The notes beneath the pieces were generated by a model. It had not been told where the DNA came from. It ran no database searches and saw nothing but the letters and a program-made list of their open reading frames with translations. 64,000 nucleotides of DNA from Nymphaea colorata (lineage: Eukaryota > Streptophyta > Magnoliopsida > Nymphaeales > Nymphaeaceae): assembly GCF_008831285.2 (NCBI RefSeq), contig NC_045139.1:16412354-16476353 (forward strand). Direction: 5' to 3'. Of this stretch, positions 23,701-35,830 are shown piece after piece (position 1 is the first letter of the stretch; the number at the start of each line of letters is the position of its first letter). A program made the position numbers and the translations under genes.

Positions 23701-26700
23701 GAAATAGTGAATCAGTGATACAAAGGACATCTCTGCCACAATCTTCAGAGATCATAACACTTGAAAATTAGCATGTATCCCAGAGAAAACCAAACGCTAT
23801 GAGCGCGCTTGTTCAAAGGAATCTTATAAAAGCAAAATTCATTAAGAAAGAGAACATAAAAGGAAGGTGTCCCGTGATACAAAACAAAGAAGAAACAAAA
23901 GATAAAATACAAATCAAGTACAGATGCTAGAAAATATAAAGCTTCTCCACACTGGAAGAGAACAACCACAATCTGGAAATTCAAAATTGTCAATAAATCC
24001 CTCCAATATATCCACATGATGCCATTTTGCTGTCCCTATATTCTGTATGATAGCTCCTAAGCTGGCTGGCGTTGACTATTTAAAATTGTGTTCTCTCTTT
24101 GCAGATGAACTAGCTAAACCATTTGTCCTCTGGTTATCTGGTGGTACCCAATGGCGGTATTAAGGAACATCCAGAGTTCGAGGACTGGTAGAGAGATAAA
24201 AATGAAGATGAACTAGCTAAAGCAATGACAAAAGTCGAAAGAGCCAACATCTCGGAACCACAGCTCAAATCAATCAGGAACGGAGATATCAGGTCATTTC
24301 TCCCCCATCACATCTCCCATTGATATGTTGTTCTAGGGGAAGACGATTCCAAATACATATAGAGATTTGTTGACACCTTTGCAGTTGATTGAGACAGATA
24401 CATGAACCAAACCTAAAGTGATTGTATACACACTATAAAAAGTATCGATGAGTGTTCAACAAAACGCATAAAAAACAGGTAAAATAATGACAAATCTAAA
24501 AATTGAACAAATCACAGTATTTTGAAAAAAAAATGTCAACATGACTTTACATTATAATAATTTTAATATATTTTAATTCTTTCGAGGTTTCTATTAACAT
24601 ATTATTAAATATTTCCAACTTTTACAATGTTTTTGTAAGAAAACAATAGTACTCATATTTTAATTAATTTAATTTATCTTTTGAATCCCAAGAATTTTCC
24701 AAGACAAACAAGCTTCCTGATTAATACCCAACAAAAACTTCACGAATAACCAAATAACTGTATTTTTTTACAATGATTTAACAAAATATATATTAAAAGC
24801 CAAAATCTCTGCTCCATTGGCTGCCCTTCACGAGTCTCCCACTGCATATCCTGGCATGGATCCCAAAATTTCATCATCATATAATAGGAAAAGCATTGGC
24901 TAGGTGGCAAATTAAAATGGTGACAGTCTCCAGACTTGGATATTTATATCCAGCTGTAGCTTGACATTAGGTCCATGAAACTCCAGCATCTTTCCTACCA
25001 GCTTTTTCTTTAGGCTATCTAAAAGTTTTAAAAAGAGCTTACTTGACCAAGCCGTAGTGCAGAAATGGAAGAAAATCCAAACTTCACCTACGCAGTCGAA
25101 ATGATCATTCTACAGGATTGAGTAGTTTTAAGTTTAAAACTATCGTGATCAAATGATGCTGGTTCCTCTTTACATGAAATAATTGGCGATGGCTGTGCCT
25201 TTAGATAAAATGTTGTCCATTAGGATTTGCAAGGTCTTCAAGGCATGTGAAAAATATCAGAACATTTAAAAAGGGAGGATTAATACAAAGGAGGGAACTG
25301 GACATGATATCCTACTTTTGACTTAATCTGCACTGCCCCATGAAGGTCTAAACAGATAGGATCTTGGATCAGTTACATATATAGAGTATTAGATAAAATA
25401 CAAAAAGAAAAGGAAAACCCTTAAACCAAGTCCAACCCACTTTCTCATGCAGTATATATTCTCCTCACAGACCACTCGCCGGCTGGGAAAATAAGAAATT
25501 AAAACTTAAGATGCAACCAGAAGATGGATGGTAAAGAAACAGGATATTGTTTTTCTTTCTAGCATTACATGGAAGCATTGGAGGTCTCGATGAAAACCTA
25601 CAATGCCTTGTAAATTGAACCAAGGATTACCCCACACCAATGGCAAGCTTTTCCTAAAGTGACATAGTGGTTACATGGCCAGTTGATTTCAATGTGCTGG
25701 AAAGGTAATCATCTTAACTGGCAACATGTTTTTCAGACTCTTTCTTTGAGGGATCATGATTCCCAGATTGGCTGGAACAAGATGCCAAGAATCCTTCCCT
25801 CCTTACAGTATGTTCTTCGCGTCATGCACCGAGACAAGGAAAGGAATGCAGCTCTGGAAATGGTTGTTACTCTTCTCATGTTGACAACTTAAAAGGAAAA
25901 ATTTTCTTCTAGCTCGTTCTTGACCAGTCCCAACTCACCATTAGTCGTCTCCACAAAATTACAGAAATCATCAAAGGAGGGGCAGCCACATCATGCTTTC
26001 AGTCTTGAAGAACATTTCTTAATAATGTGCATGGCTAGTTCAGAAATTTCAAAAATGGCCATCTACCTCTGAAAGACAAAATTCCTCTAAGCTTCAGATT
26101 TATCTAAGTGGAAGCTACGAAAGAACACAAAAGAAAATTGAATCAACTTTCTTGTAACCATAACATGAGCTTGTTTGCTGACAGGCTTTCAACTTTCAAA
26201 AAACCAAAAAAATCATGCGCACATACACTTATTTTCAAGGTAAAGCCAACTATAAGGTTTAGAGCAAATATTTCTCAATAAAATATATTTATGTTTTCAT
26301 AGGAAAAAGCATATGAGGACTCACCCTAGAGGGGTTATGATTATAATATTGGGCATGCATCGAAAGACACGATCTTGTAGGAAATGATGGAGTTCACTTC
26401 TCGAACATTTGATCCTTCTTGGCAACTAGACTCAAAATTTCATATCAAGGCAGACCATCATCTGGTCAACAAGACCAGTGAAAGAAATGGGACTCTAGGC
26501 CCTTCCTAGCAAGTGAATCGCGAAAGCTAACAACAGTTCAAATAAACAAATCCAGTATCTAATAATGTGAAAGAGAAAGCATGTTTAGTTTTAATTGCCA
26601 GCCATGAAAATGGCAAACCTTACAAATACTACTTTATTTCTATCCTCGGAATTTGATAAAAGTGCAGAGCGTGCTGATTATGTCCTGCAAGTTTTCTTCA

Positions 26701-27460
26701 CACACAAGCTGCATTAGGCAAAATCACCAAGGCTAGTAGACCAATGCAGATGAAATTCAATTGTACAATAAATTCTGACAATTATGAAAGCTACACATCT
26801 TAGATAAAGTTTGCAGGTCAAACAAGTTATCATTCCACAAGATGTTAGAAAGCAACAAAATCGACATGATGTCACAACTTATATGCTATTGGTACAACCA
26901 CTTTTTGACATCTAGGGGCATACCCCCATACTCCTGTTAACATTAAAGAATTCTTCTGTGACCAATATGAATTGCATTCATGTGCACTGCCTCAAACGGG
27001 CCAACCAGTTGTATAGAGTGCCGACAAATCATCAAGGGAGCCCACCAGATTGACGTAAACAAGAAAAAACATGGAGAGAAAAAAATGAGAACATTTGTCC
27101 GTCAATTATAACCTACACAACAGAATGCAATGGTGATAATTCCGTTGGCCCTGTACAACCATAGACAACCCACCATTAATGTGGCATACCGCCAACCTAT
27201 GACACCCACATATGGACCTAAAGTAAGCGTTCTTGAACCACACAAAGGATGAATTTATAACATAAACAAGCACAAAGAACCTACACAATTGGACTTTCAA
27301 ACTTCTTAATCTAGCAATTGAACTTTCACGAATACACGACCCAAGAAAAAAGAAATCAAGAATATAACGACCCACATGAAAGCGAAGAAAGGAACTTGAT
27401 AGTAAATATGAAATCAAAAAATTAGAAAACTGGACCACTGACTGATAATACCTCTCATCA
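20709..27460. other. Long gene-free stretch
   Basis: Almost 7 kb without a gene I can support. The open frames are short, have no recognisable domains and lack convincing splice partners. The rightmost few hundred bases should include the 3'UTR of the minus-strand RING gene. A distant 3'UTR exon of that gene, or a non-coding transcript, cannot be excluded. There are small local duplications but no clear transposon ends. Confidence 0.55.
22759..22920. repeat. Imperfect ~80-bp tandem duplication
   Basis: The stretch starting GGCAGCAGTACATTAAAC at 22759 is followed by a diverged copy starting GGCAGAAGCAGCTTAAAC at 22839. Both continue with AAATAACCCTTG/AAATAGCCCTTG and TGATC..GTAATT..CAT.AACTC. 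It is non-coding. Confidence 0.65.
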
Positions 27461-28543
27461 TCAATCTAGGTCCTCCTGCCTGGTTTCTGAGTTCATATCT
27501 CGATTACCGGAACTTCTACTCCCACCACCCTCTGTGTTCCTTCCTTCACCACTGTTGCTAGTTTCTGCCTGCGAACCAGAATTTCTAAACGGCCAAGGCA
27601 AGGGTAGAGATATCCTAAACCTTCGACCTGGTGTGCCTGGCGTGCCTGGCTGTGAAGATACTCCCGTAGATCCAGGTCCACCTGTTGCCGGCGTCTGCCC
27701 GCTCCTTGTCCTTTGTTCGTAATCAGGATCATCGGTCGGGAGCTCATATCGGCATACGGGACAAGAATTATGCAACTCCAACCAAGGAAGGATGCAATCA
27801 GCGTGATATATGTGCTTGCAAGGCATCTGCTTCGCCGCAGAACCAATCTCGAAATCATCCTTGCAGACAGCACATTGCGCCAAATCCGTTTTAAGGAGCT
27901 GTTGTGTAATTGTTATGTCCGGCAACGCCTCAACCGCCGACTTCGCCGCCGGAGGAGTGCCATATCGATTAGGGTCATTCTCCGCCAGCTGCTGGATAAG
28001 CTGCTCGAGACCTGGGCCTATGAAGTAATCGCCGAGGTTAGCAGGCAATCGGATGCCCCCGCCCTCACCGGGGTGGTTCTCAAGGACGAACTGGATGTTT
28101 GCACCACCAGCGATCAGGTTCTGGAGATAATTCTGGAGGAAGAGGAAGGGGTTGAAGACGTCCGGGTCCGGGCCGGAGGGGGTGGATCTGGGGGACATCT
28201 CGCCAGACAGATCAATACTCCCGGAGGAGGAGAATACGAGCGGGAAGCCGGCAAGACTCGCAGCGAATGGCGACGCTCCTCCACCGCCTATGCCGGCCGT
28301 GGCCACGGGGGAGGAGAAGTGCTCTTGGAGATTGAAGAAGAAGGGGCTCTGAGCAAAGGGGTGGGGAACGGGGCTGGGGTTAGGGTTGGGGACGGAGTCG
28401 ATCTCCTCGACGAAACCGCCGTAGCAGTTAGGGCAGAGAAGCTCGCCCGAGAGGGAAGGGGTGATGGTGACCGTGCCGCTGCACTGATGGCACCAGAAAG
28501 ATTGCGCCGCCCCCGGGAAGGTGGCACCGGCGATGGACGACAT
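27461..28543 (-). CDS. RING-H2 E3 ubiquitin ligase, RING1-like
   Basis: Single-exon 360-aa protein that should transfer ubiquitin from an E2 to unknown substrates. It has an N-terminal zinc ribbon (C18, C21, C37, C40; FWCHQC and CPNCYGGFVEEID), a Pro/Ser/Gly-rich linker, the conserved block FLQNYLQNLI..IQFVL at about 135-155, and a RING-H2 domain with C224, C227, C242, H244, H247, C250, C261 and C264. The layout and the C-terminal FRISLPLPWPF match the plant RING1-like family (zinc ribbon plus RING). An in-frame ATG 14 codons upstream (28585) would add MSLIIFSGDRKKLS; I chose 28543 because MSS is the usual start in this family. The leader contains a long CT run on the coding strand. The substrate cannot be inferred. 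Confidence 0.93.
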   Translation of the reverse strand: MSSIAGATFPGAAQSFWCHQCSGTVTITPSLSGELLCPNCYGGFVEEIDSVPNPNPSPVPHPFAQSPFFFNLQEHFSSPVATAGIGGGGASPFAASLAGFPLVFSSSGSIDLSGEMSPRSTPSGPDPDVFNPFLFLQNYLQNLIAGGANIQFVLENHPGEGGGIRLPANLGDYFIGPGLEQLIQQLAENDPNRYGTPPAAKSAVEALPDITITQQLLKTDLAQCAVCKDDFEIGSAAKQMPCKHIYHADCILPWLELHNSCPVCRYELPTDDPDYEQRTRSGQTPATGGPGSTGVSSQPGTPGTPGRRFRISLPLPWPFRNSGSQAETSNSGEGRNTEGGGSRSSGNRDMNSETRQEDLD

Positions 28544-28599
28544 CGACAATTTCTTCCTATCGCCGGAAAAAATAATCAACGACAAGAAGGAAAGAGGAC

Positions 28600-28605
<6 letters not shown>

Positions 28606-28644
<39 letters not shown>

Positions 28645-28705
28645 CTGATTTTGGTGCGAAAGATCGCAGCAGAGGTCGAGGCGACTCGCGGGTGGGTTTA
28701 AATAT
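28606..28705 (-). promoter_or_regulatory. RING gene core promoter: TATA-like box and CT-rich leader
   Basis: On the minus strand TATTTAAA (28705-28698) lies about 155 bases upstream of the start codon, and an uninterrupted CT array (28643-28606 on this strand) falls inside the expected leader. CT-rich leaders are common in plant promoters. The transcription start is not determined. Confidence 0.4.
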
Positions 28706-28860
28706 GCGAGGGGCATCTACGGTCAGGCGGCCTGTAAATTTTGCGCTTCGCTGCCACCGGTCATTCCCATTTCGTCCGCCGCTTTCCTTGAAAGGTTATT
28801 TTTAATCATTTGACGTTGCTCGGTGCCGGCCTCGATTTACCGGCTACATTTTCACCTGAA

Positions 28861-28892
<32 letters not shown>

Positions 28893-30997
28893 CAAATTTT
28901 GCAAATGAAAAGATATCATGTTACAAAGTCCTATCTATTTATGTTTCAAAGTCCTAACTAAACCTAAAATCAGAATGTTTTAAGAGATCCACCAATTCTT
29001 TAAGTTGAAATATAATGGGGCCTACATATTAATTCATAAGGTGAAATATAGCTAGGTCGACATATTAAGGTACCAAAGTAAACCATGTACTCCAATTGAA
29101 TGAGATCTCTTCCGCTCACTCAAAAGCCTATAATTTATCAACTGCTCCAATGAATTTGGCCAATTATTATTAAAATGTTAGTTTTTTGTTTTGTTCTACT
29201 GGGTGTAAATATTTGCATCAACTATGCAAGTCTAGACTTTAGTGTCCGCCAAAATGAATACTTTGTTAACTTAATACTAGTATTTCATAAGTCCATCTTA
29301 TTAATGTTGGACTCAGATAGATTCATGCAACACTGGCAAAGAAATCTTATAGCCAAATACCCTCGAAAATGATTAAAAGGGGGAAACTACCATAACTCAA
29401 CTGATAAACCAAAACTAGTAAACCTTGCTAGAAAACTCACCTTGCTAGAAAACTCAGTTGGTGTATATAAATCCAGGTCTTATGGAGTGTTCAAACCCAT
29501 TTTCGAATGCAATTGATTGACCTGAGAGTAAGTTCAGTACCCAGACATAACGTTGCCGAACATTTAAATGTGCATAAATTATGAGAAAGCCTTATTGCAT
29601 ATGAATAAATGAAAAATGATTGATGTAAACATTACATAAAATAAAATATATGAAGGGATAAGCCCATCATGGTTGCCCTTTTTCACCTTCTTTAAAACTA
29701 TTTCAGCACCCCCACCCGCACGCTCCACACCAAGCGGCAAAGGTAAGTGTGGGCAATTGCCCACATGTACGTATGCCTCTAAAAATTTATTACTAGTGCC
29801 CCTTAACCATAAATGTGTGGCTCCGCTTCTGTCCACAACCCACGGCCATGCCCCGGCCCTATTGCATGTATAATTTGTAGCTGCAGGTTGGTTGTGTTTA
29901 CACGCTCTCCTCCACGTTCTTTGTGATACCCCATGTTAAATGGAAACTGCACATATCGTACATATTACGCGTTAAAATTGAGAAGTATATTATAGTTCTA
30001 GTGAATTTTATTTATAGATCATAAAAGGTCTCGAAACATGCTTTGTGAAAACCAAGAGATCAGTGGCCGCTTTTAAGAGGAGTGAAATGAACCATTCATC
30101 CTTATATATATATATATATTATAGTTTCTCTATCATATTTATTGTTAAAGTGGCTATTTGTTGGACTATGTAGGAACCAGGTTTTGCTTTACTCCAGCTT
30201 TAATTGACTTGAACTTGGACCAAAATCAAGATTTGTTTTCCTTTAGTCACTCAAAGAGTTATATTATTTTTGTATTAAGATTTATTTTGTACTTATATGG
30301 CACTATAAAAAAAGATCATTGTGAAAATTAAGGGGCTCATCTAGATGACACGATCAACAAACCTGGTTTTATAAAAAAAATTAAGTTTTAAAAACGAAGT
30401 TAAAAACCCAGTTACAACTTGATTTGTAGGTTTGGATGACAGGATAAAAACTTGGGGAAAGTGCAAAATTAAGTTTTAAATACCTAAAATAACATAGTTG
30501 AGGTAGGTTTCTCATCTCATCATGAAAATTATGTTTTGTCAAAACTGGGTTTCGGTAAAACCTAATCTTGATGTCATCTAAAACTGGTTTTATGAAAATT
30601 GAGTTTTATTCAAAGCCGATTTGATGGTTCTTGAATTCTCCAAAAACAATTTTTCTAAACTCTTAGTTGCACCTCAAGATTTTGAAATTCGGAGTGAGTT
30701 TAGAAAAGCCCTTAACTTCGATCTACGTTTGAGTAAGATTTCTGGATTTTGTTGTGTTCTGAGATTTTTTAATTCAGAAATTCAAAAAGCAGAATAATCT
30801 ATTTTCTGGAAGCGCGTCGTCGCCTGACCACACAACGCCTCTTTGGTGGTGCTTCGCTTGTCTTTCTCTCTCCTTCTCTTTCATTCTCTCTCTATAACAC
30901 GAATGGCAGCAAGATCCTGCTCTTCCTTCCTTCCTCCTGCTGTCAGGGATTCGGGCGACGCTTTTTAGGGTTGTTGCCGCCGGGATTTGCTTCGATC
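28706..30997. other. Divergent intergenic region between RING and TRX x
   Basis: No gene seen. It holds TA microsatellites near 28862-28888 and 30103-30118, a decayed element near 29685-29835 whose right part reads GTGGCTCCGCTTCTG, and old inverted motifs (CTGGTTTTAT, GATGTCATC) between about 30330 and 30620. The rightmost 150 bp are CT-rich leader sequence of the thioredoxin gene. Confidence 0.5.
29423..29456. repeat. 17-bp perfect tandem duplication
   Basis: CCTTGCTAGAAAACTCA occurs twice without mismatch at 29423 and 29440. Confidence 0.9.
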
Positions 30998-33231
30998 ATG
31001 TTGACTCACATATGCCGCTCGCCGAATTCCTTGAACTTCTCGCCATCACTGGGTTTCCAGACGACGTCTCCGGCGTGTTTTTCTCGTGGTTCGAGGACCA
31101 GGTGCGCCCTCACCTCGCGTCGGTCGTTCGGGACGTCGCCCCTTGGGTTGAGGAGCTTCGGCGAGAGCAGCGCCGGAGGATATGGCGGGGAGGGACCGAG
31201 GCGCCATTCTGTCGTCTGCAGAGTCGCTAGTGTGAGCGAGAGCGAGTTCGCGGAGGAGGTTTTAGGGTCGGACCTCCCGGTCCTCGTCGAGTTCGTGGCC
31301 GATTGGTGCGGGCCGTGCCGCCTCATGTCGTCGACGGTCCATTGGGCTTCGGAGGTATGAGAACTATCCGATTTGGGGTAACTGAGAGCTTATAAGAGCT
31401 AAAAGTTTTTCCGATTTGTGGGATTCTTAGTTCAGAATTGCTTTGTACGATCCAGAGCGTCAATTTTTTCTGATTTCCGTTCATTTGGATAATGAGGTGT
31501 CGTGTCTTGTGAGCTTCCGTGGTTTTCCATTGGAGAAAAAACTCAGCTCGAGCATATCGTGAACTTGGACAGGGTGAACTTCAGTTAGCAGAGAATTGCG
31601 AACAAAAATTTGGATACTAGTGAAAATGAGGAACGCTAAACATTCGAGTGAAAATGAGGAATGCTAGTCATTATGTGTGATGTCCATGCATCTTATTGAC
31701 GAGGTTAGATATCGTTAATCAAACGTGGTGAAACCTTAAAGTAGGTTTTAGTCAAACTTTTGATTGAGGCACGGATAACAGATTATTTGTTGAGTGTTTG
31801 AGCTTAAAGAATCCCATGCTCGTCATTAGAAGCTTGGCTCATTTTCAGCCCATTTCTTCCACCAGTTGTCGCCTGTATAAATCCGTATTTTGATGCACTA
31901 GCTGATTGAAGCATCACGATCAGAACTTCAGGTGCCGTTTAACGTGCATCCATTTTTTTCAGCCTGACTGCTCTCAATTTGCATTGATTTCTATGATGTA
32001 TTCGGCAGAATTTGAGCCTTTACAGAGTCCTGACTATCTGAGCTTTTATTGATGAAATAGCCTCAGGTTCCAGTGTTCCATGCATCAGACTTATGCTAAT
32101 TCTTTCATTCACGTGCTTGTCATTGCCAAAGACTCGAGCATTCAAATATGAATCGGTTTGGTGCTGGATGATATCATCATCCGAGGTCGAGATGGTGTTG
32201 TTTGTTCAGAGAACACATCATTTATCAGTCTATGGGAACATCGCTTAGTTGATTTCCATATCCTTTATAAAATCGTTGAGACGGTTTGTGTGGTTGCTTG
32301 GTGTAGCTATAACCCTTCAAATTACTTTTGGTGACATTTCAGTTCTCCAGGTTACTTATCTTACTCCAAATTTGAAGACAAATCGGATTCACATGGTTGA
32401 CTTAAATATGCACTAAAAGACTGTAGAGGCAAAAAGTAGCAGTGACTTCTCAAACTTGGCAATGACTTCTATAAAATGTTTGCCGTTTGTTTTCTCTGAG
32501 AAGTGCAGGGCGATTAGTTATGTTATGTTGGATTATCAAATTCCACTCATGATCTAGTCCATTAATTTTCCATTATTATTTTTTTTGCTTGTACTTTGCG
32601 GTTATTCTGATAGAAGAACCGGTTTTTATTAAACTACATGGAAACAGTTGCGAGTTTGAGTCACGAAGTTGGGTTTTTGGTTGGCTTGGTTTGGTGGTTG
32701 GAGGAGTGGGGGGTGGAGGGGTGGGGGGGAGGTGGAGGTGGTGGTGTTGTGCGGGAAGGCAGGGTGGTTTGGAAGTGACTGCAATTTCCATGAGCTTCTA
32801 ATTAGTGAATTCTCTTGTGTACTGCATTGGTTTCAGTTCCTTTTAGTTGATAAGCTAAATATCTTGTGGCTAAATTTGATGAAATGGGAATGATCAGTGA
32901 TATTCTTGTTGCAATTGTGAGTAACATTAAGAAGCATGCACACAATAATCTTTTAAAGAAACTTCGCATCATTGAACATGTTGCTTCTGGCTATGCGGCT
33001 TCATAAGAGAGAGAAATTTTGCAGGAGTACAAGGGCAGATTAAAGGTTGTCAAGATCGATCATGACCAGAATCCCCAACTTATCCAAGAGTATAAGGTTT
33101 TTGGCTTGCCGTCTTTCATTCTTTTCAAGAATGGGCAGGAAGTTCCAGGAAGTCGAATGGAAGGTGCAATAACAAAGGATAAACTAAAGGATTACATTGA
33201 CAATCTCCTGGTTTCTGTTAAAGTAACGTAA
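30998..33231 (+). CDS. Plastid thioredoxin x-type
   Basis: Two exons, 30998-31354 and 33025-33231, joined in phase 0 across a 1.67-kb GT-AG intron, give 187 aa. Thioredoxin x is a plastid disulfide reductase that passes electrons to peroxiredoxins. Residues 1 to about 72 are Ser/Arg-rich with few acidic residues, a typical transit peptide. The redox site is WCGPCR with C104 and C107. Exon 2 carries [19 protein letters not shown], the cis-proline loop FGLPSF (P148) and the family-typical [13 protein letters not shown] end. Start choice: the ATG at 30998 is the first in frame. Odd point: after the active site the sequence is [11 protein letters not shown], where most thioredoxins have a proline in the helix (for example CGPCRMIAPV), so the kink proline appears replaced by serine. 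Confidence 0.95.
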
Positions 33232-33976
33232 TCCATGGATATCCTTCTCTTGTAGCTGTCAAAAGGATTCAATCACCTGAGTGTACTACCTGATTTTTCT
33301 CTCACCAGCTGAATGAGATTGTGTTGTTTTCCCATTCTTTCTTCTGATACAACTGTCGATCATCTTGAGTTTAATTATCAACAATGTGTTGCAGGCCATA
33401 GTTGTGCTATTGTTGAATGAAAATTAAATTTTTATTGTGCATAAACCATGTGGATGAATGATCAGGAGACTACCAACTCCATATCTCTGATAGGTTATTA
33501 CAGTCCAGTTGCTGCAAAATAGCCGTCACATGCATTGCTTAAGCAAGAACTCCCAGTTTTGTTCTACCGTCACACATACAGGTGAACATCTTGATCCCTC
33601 AGCAAAAGACACAATTTGTGAACATTTTTATGAAAATCTTTCGCACTTTGGTGCCATTATGAACAGTTTGAAGTGTTGAACTGCTGTAATCACTTGAATC
33701 GGTATACAATTTCGACTAACTTAGCTTGTCTTGGGATAGCTGACAACTGCACAAACAGACAAGCTTTGCCCGTTCCAAAAAACTGGTATTTTTTGGCGCA
33801 CTGCGTAAAATATAGGCTGTTCAAGCAGATCTCAATGGTAAATTTATAGTGGCTTGTAGCTATTGTCTTTTTAGAGTAGAGATTCAAATCACAGGCCACC
33901 TGACGAGCAGTGGGGATCCACTTATTGGAAGGACGGTTGTAACTTGATCCACACTCCGGAACAAGAAGGGTATATC
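33232..33976. other. Convergent 3' region of TRX x and PPR genes
   Basis: 745 bp of AT-rich DNA between two stop codons. It should contain both 3'UTRs. No further gene is seen. Confidence 0.6.
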
Positions 33977-35830
33977 TCATTGGCGTCCTCTTATGTGTAT
34001 ACACCTTAATCCCACTGGCTGCATGGACCAGCGTGCGTTCTGTAGCACTCTTGGAACGTTCGAATGCTTGAGTTCAATCCAACTGCACCCAGGATTTTTC
34101 TTCACTTCCCTGTTCTTCATCATCTTTCTCACCTTATGGACGTCACCCCAACTGCAAAGGTCCGCATAGATGTTAGATAAAAGAACATAGGTTGAAGGAT
34201 CACATTTGTCTAATGCCAGTGCACGTTCTGCTGCTCTTTTGCCGGCTTCCAGATCTCCATGCATACGGCAGGCACCAAGCAATGTCTGCCACACCAAGGT
34301 GCTCGGAAGATTAGTCATACTGTGAATCAAAGCCTCTGCTTCTGCAACACGACCAGCTCTGCCAAGCATGTCGACCATGCAGGTATAGTGATCCTCCTCA
34401 GGCTGAATTTGGTGGTCATGTCTCATTTTAGAGAAATACTGCATTCCTCTCTCCACATACCCCCCTTGGCTGCAGGCATACAAGACACATACATATGTTA
34501 TATGATTAGGCTTCACGCCATTAGCACACATCAGGTCAAAGAATTGAATTGCTTCATCAACACGCCCATTCTGTGCACACCCCATTATTATAGTAGTCCA
34601 TGAGACAACCGAGCATTCCCTCATTGCGTGAAAAACACTGCAGGCATCCTCCAAGCATCCACATTTTGCATACATGTCTATGAGTGCATTATCCACACAG
34701 TCATCAACTTCATCCGCTAACTTCATTCTCAATCCATGCAGCTTCTTCCCTTCCTCCAATGAAACCAGACTAGCACACGAATTTATTGTAGTTGCCAGTG
34801 TAAACTTGTTTGGCATGACACCTACCAGCCTCATCTCTTCAAAGAGCTCAAGGGCCTTGTTGGGCTGTCCATGGTGCAAGCAGCCGCCTATGATCTCTGT
34901 CCAACTGATAGCATTGCGATAATCCATCTCGTCAAATGCTTCCAACCCTTCTTTCAAGTCACCAGATTTCAAGTACATGTCAACAAGGGCATTTGCCACA
35001 CAAGTATCATTTCTGTAACCAGACTTCACAAGCTGCCCATGGACTTGCAGCCCGTGTTCCCTCATGGCGGTCGCAGCCAAACCGGCAAGAACGCTAGCAA
35101 AAGTGAACTGATCAGGCTTGGCACCTTCACGACTCATTCGGCACCAAAACCTCCAAACTTCAGAGCACGCGAGCTGCACGTAGCCTGTGATCATGGCATT
35201 CCACGAGACGACGTCTCTCACATCTGCTTTGTCGAAGAGTTCCTCGGCTTCCCTTAAATTTCCTTGCCGAACAAGAGCAGTGATAAATGCATTAATGAGA
35301 AACACATTCGATTCGAACCCAAGCTGCACGACACGAACGTAAATTTGCTTTGCAAGGGACGGCAGATTGGAAAAGGTGCAGGCATTGAGTGCACTAACAA
35401 GAGTGAAGTGGTTAGGCGCGATCCCGTCCCTCTGCATGCCGACGAAGAGCGACAGCGCCGACTCAGGGTCGCCGCACTGCACGTAGCCGGCGATCATGGC
35501 CGACCACGAGACGACGTTCCGATCAGGCATTTCATCCAACACTTTGTGGGCATCGGCCAAACAGCCGCACTTGGCGTACATGTTCAGCAAATGGTTGAGA
35601 AGGAAGGTGGAGGCGAAGTGGGTCTTCGCGATCCTGGCATGGACGGCTCTCCCCTCGTCCACAAGGGCGTCCTGCACGCATGCCTGCAAGAAGGAGGAGC
35701 ACATCTCTTCCTCCTCTTGTTCCGCCACGGCGCTTTCCGCCGCCCAGCTGAGGCTCCACCCATTGCGGGCTACGGGCCGGCGAGGAGGCCGGAGGCCGAT
35801 ACCAATGGCCAAGCGGAACCAGCGCAACAT
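33977..35830 (-). CDS. PLS-class pentatricopeptide repeat protein, E type
   Basis: Intronless 617-aa PPR protein, expected in mitochondria or plastids where such proteins bind and process or edit organelle RNA. The chosen start gives MLRWFRLAIGIGLRPPRRP, an Arg-rich, acid-free leader that looks like a transit peptide. The frame stays open for 73 more codons upstream to an ATG at 36049, so a longer form is possible. About a dozen P, L and S repeats follow, with the usual YAKCG, VVSWSAMIAGYV and ALDLF-type signatures and KPNHITYVCVLYACS near the end. An E motif (VWQTLLGACRMHGDLEAGKRA to NPGCSWIELK) closes the array. The last 26 or so residues do not look like an E+ or DYW region, so the C-terminus is short and atypical. 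The RNA target is unknown. The gene converges on the thioredoxin gene. Confidence 0.93.
   Translation of the reverse strand: MLRWFRLAIGIGLRPPRRPVARNGWSLSWAAESAVAEQEEEEMCSSFLQACVQDALVDEGRAVHARIAKTHFASTFLLNHLLNMYAKCGCLADAHKVLDEMPDRNVVSWSAMIAGYVQCGDPESALSLFVGMQRDGIAPNHFTLVSALNACTFSNLPSLAKQIYVRVVQLGFESNVFLINAFITALVRQGNLREAEELFDKADVRDVVSWNAMITGYVQLACSEVWRFWCRMSREGAKPDQFTFASVLAGLAATAMREHGLQVHGQLVKSGYRNDTCVANALVDMYLKSGDLKEGLEAFDEMDYRNAISWTEIIGGCLHHGQPNKALELFEEMRLVGVMPNKFTLATTINSCASLVSLEEGKKLHGLRMKLADEVDDCVDNALIDMYAKCGCLEDACSVFHAMRECSVVSWTTIIMGCAQNGRVDEAIQFFDLMCANGVKPNHITYVCVLYACSQGGYVERGMQYFSKMRHDHQIQPEEDHYTCMVDMLGRAGRVAEAEALIHSMTNLPSTLVWQTLLGACRMHGDLEAGKRAAERALALDKCDPSTYVLLSNIYADLCSWGDVHKVRKMMKNREVKKNPGCSWIELKHSNVPRVLQNARWSMQPVGLRCIHIRGRQ

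Noticed and set aside
27713-28648. 311-codon open frame antisense to the RING gene
   Set aside because: It is the complementary strand of a GC-rich coding exon; the minus strand encodes a clear RING protein.
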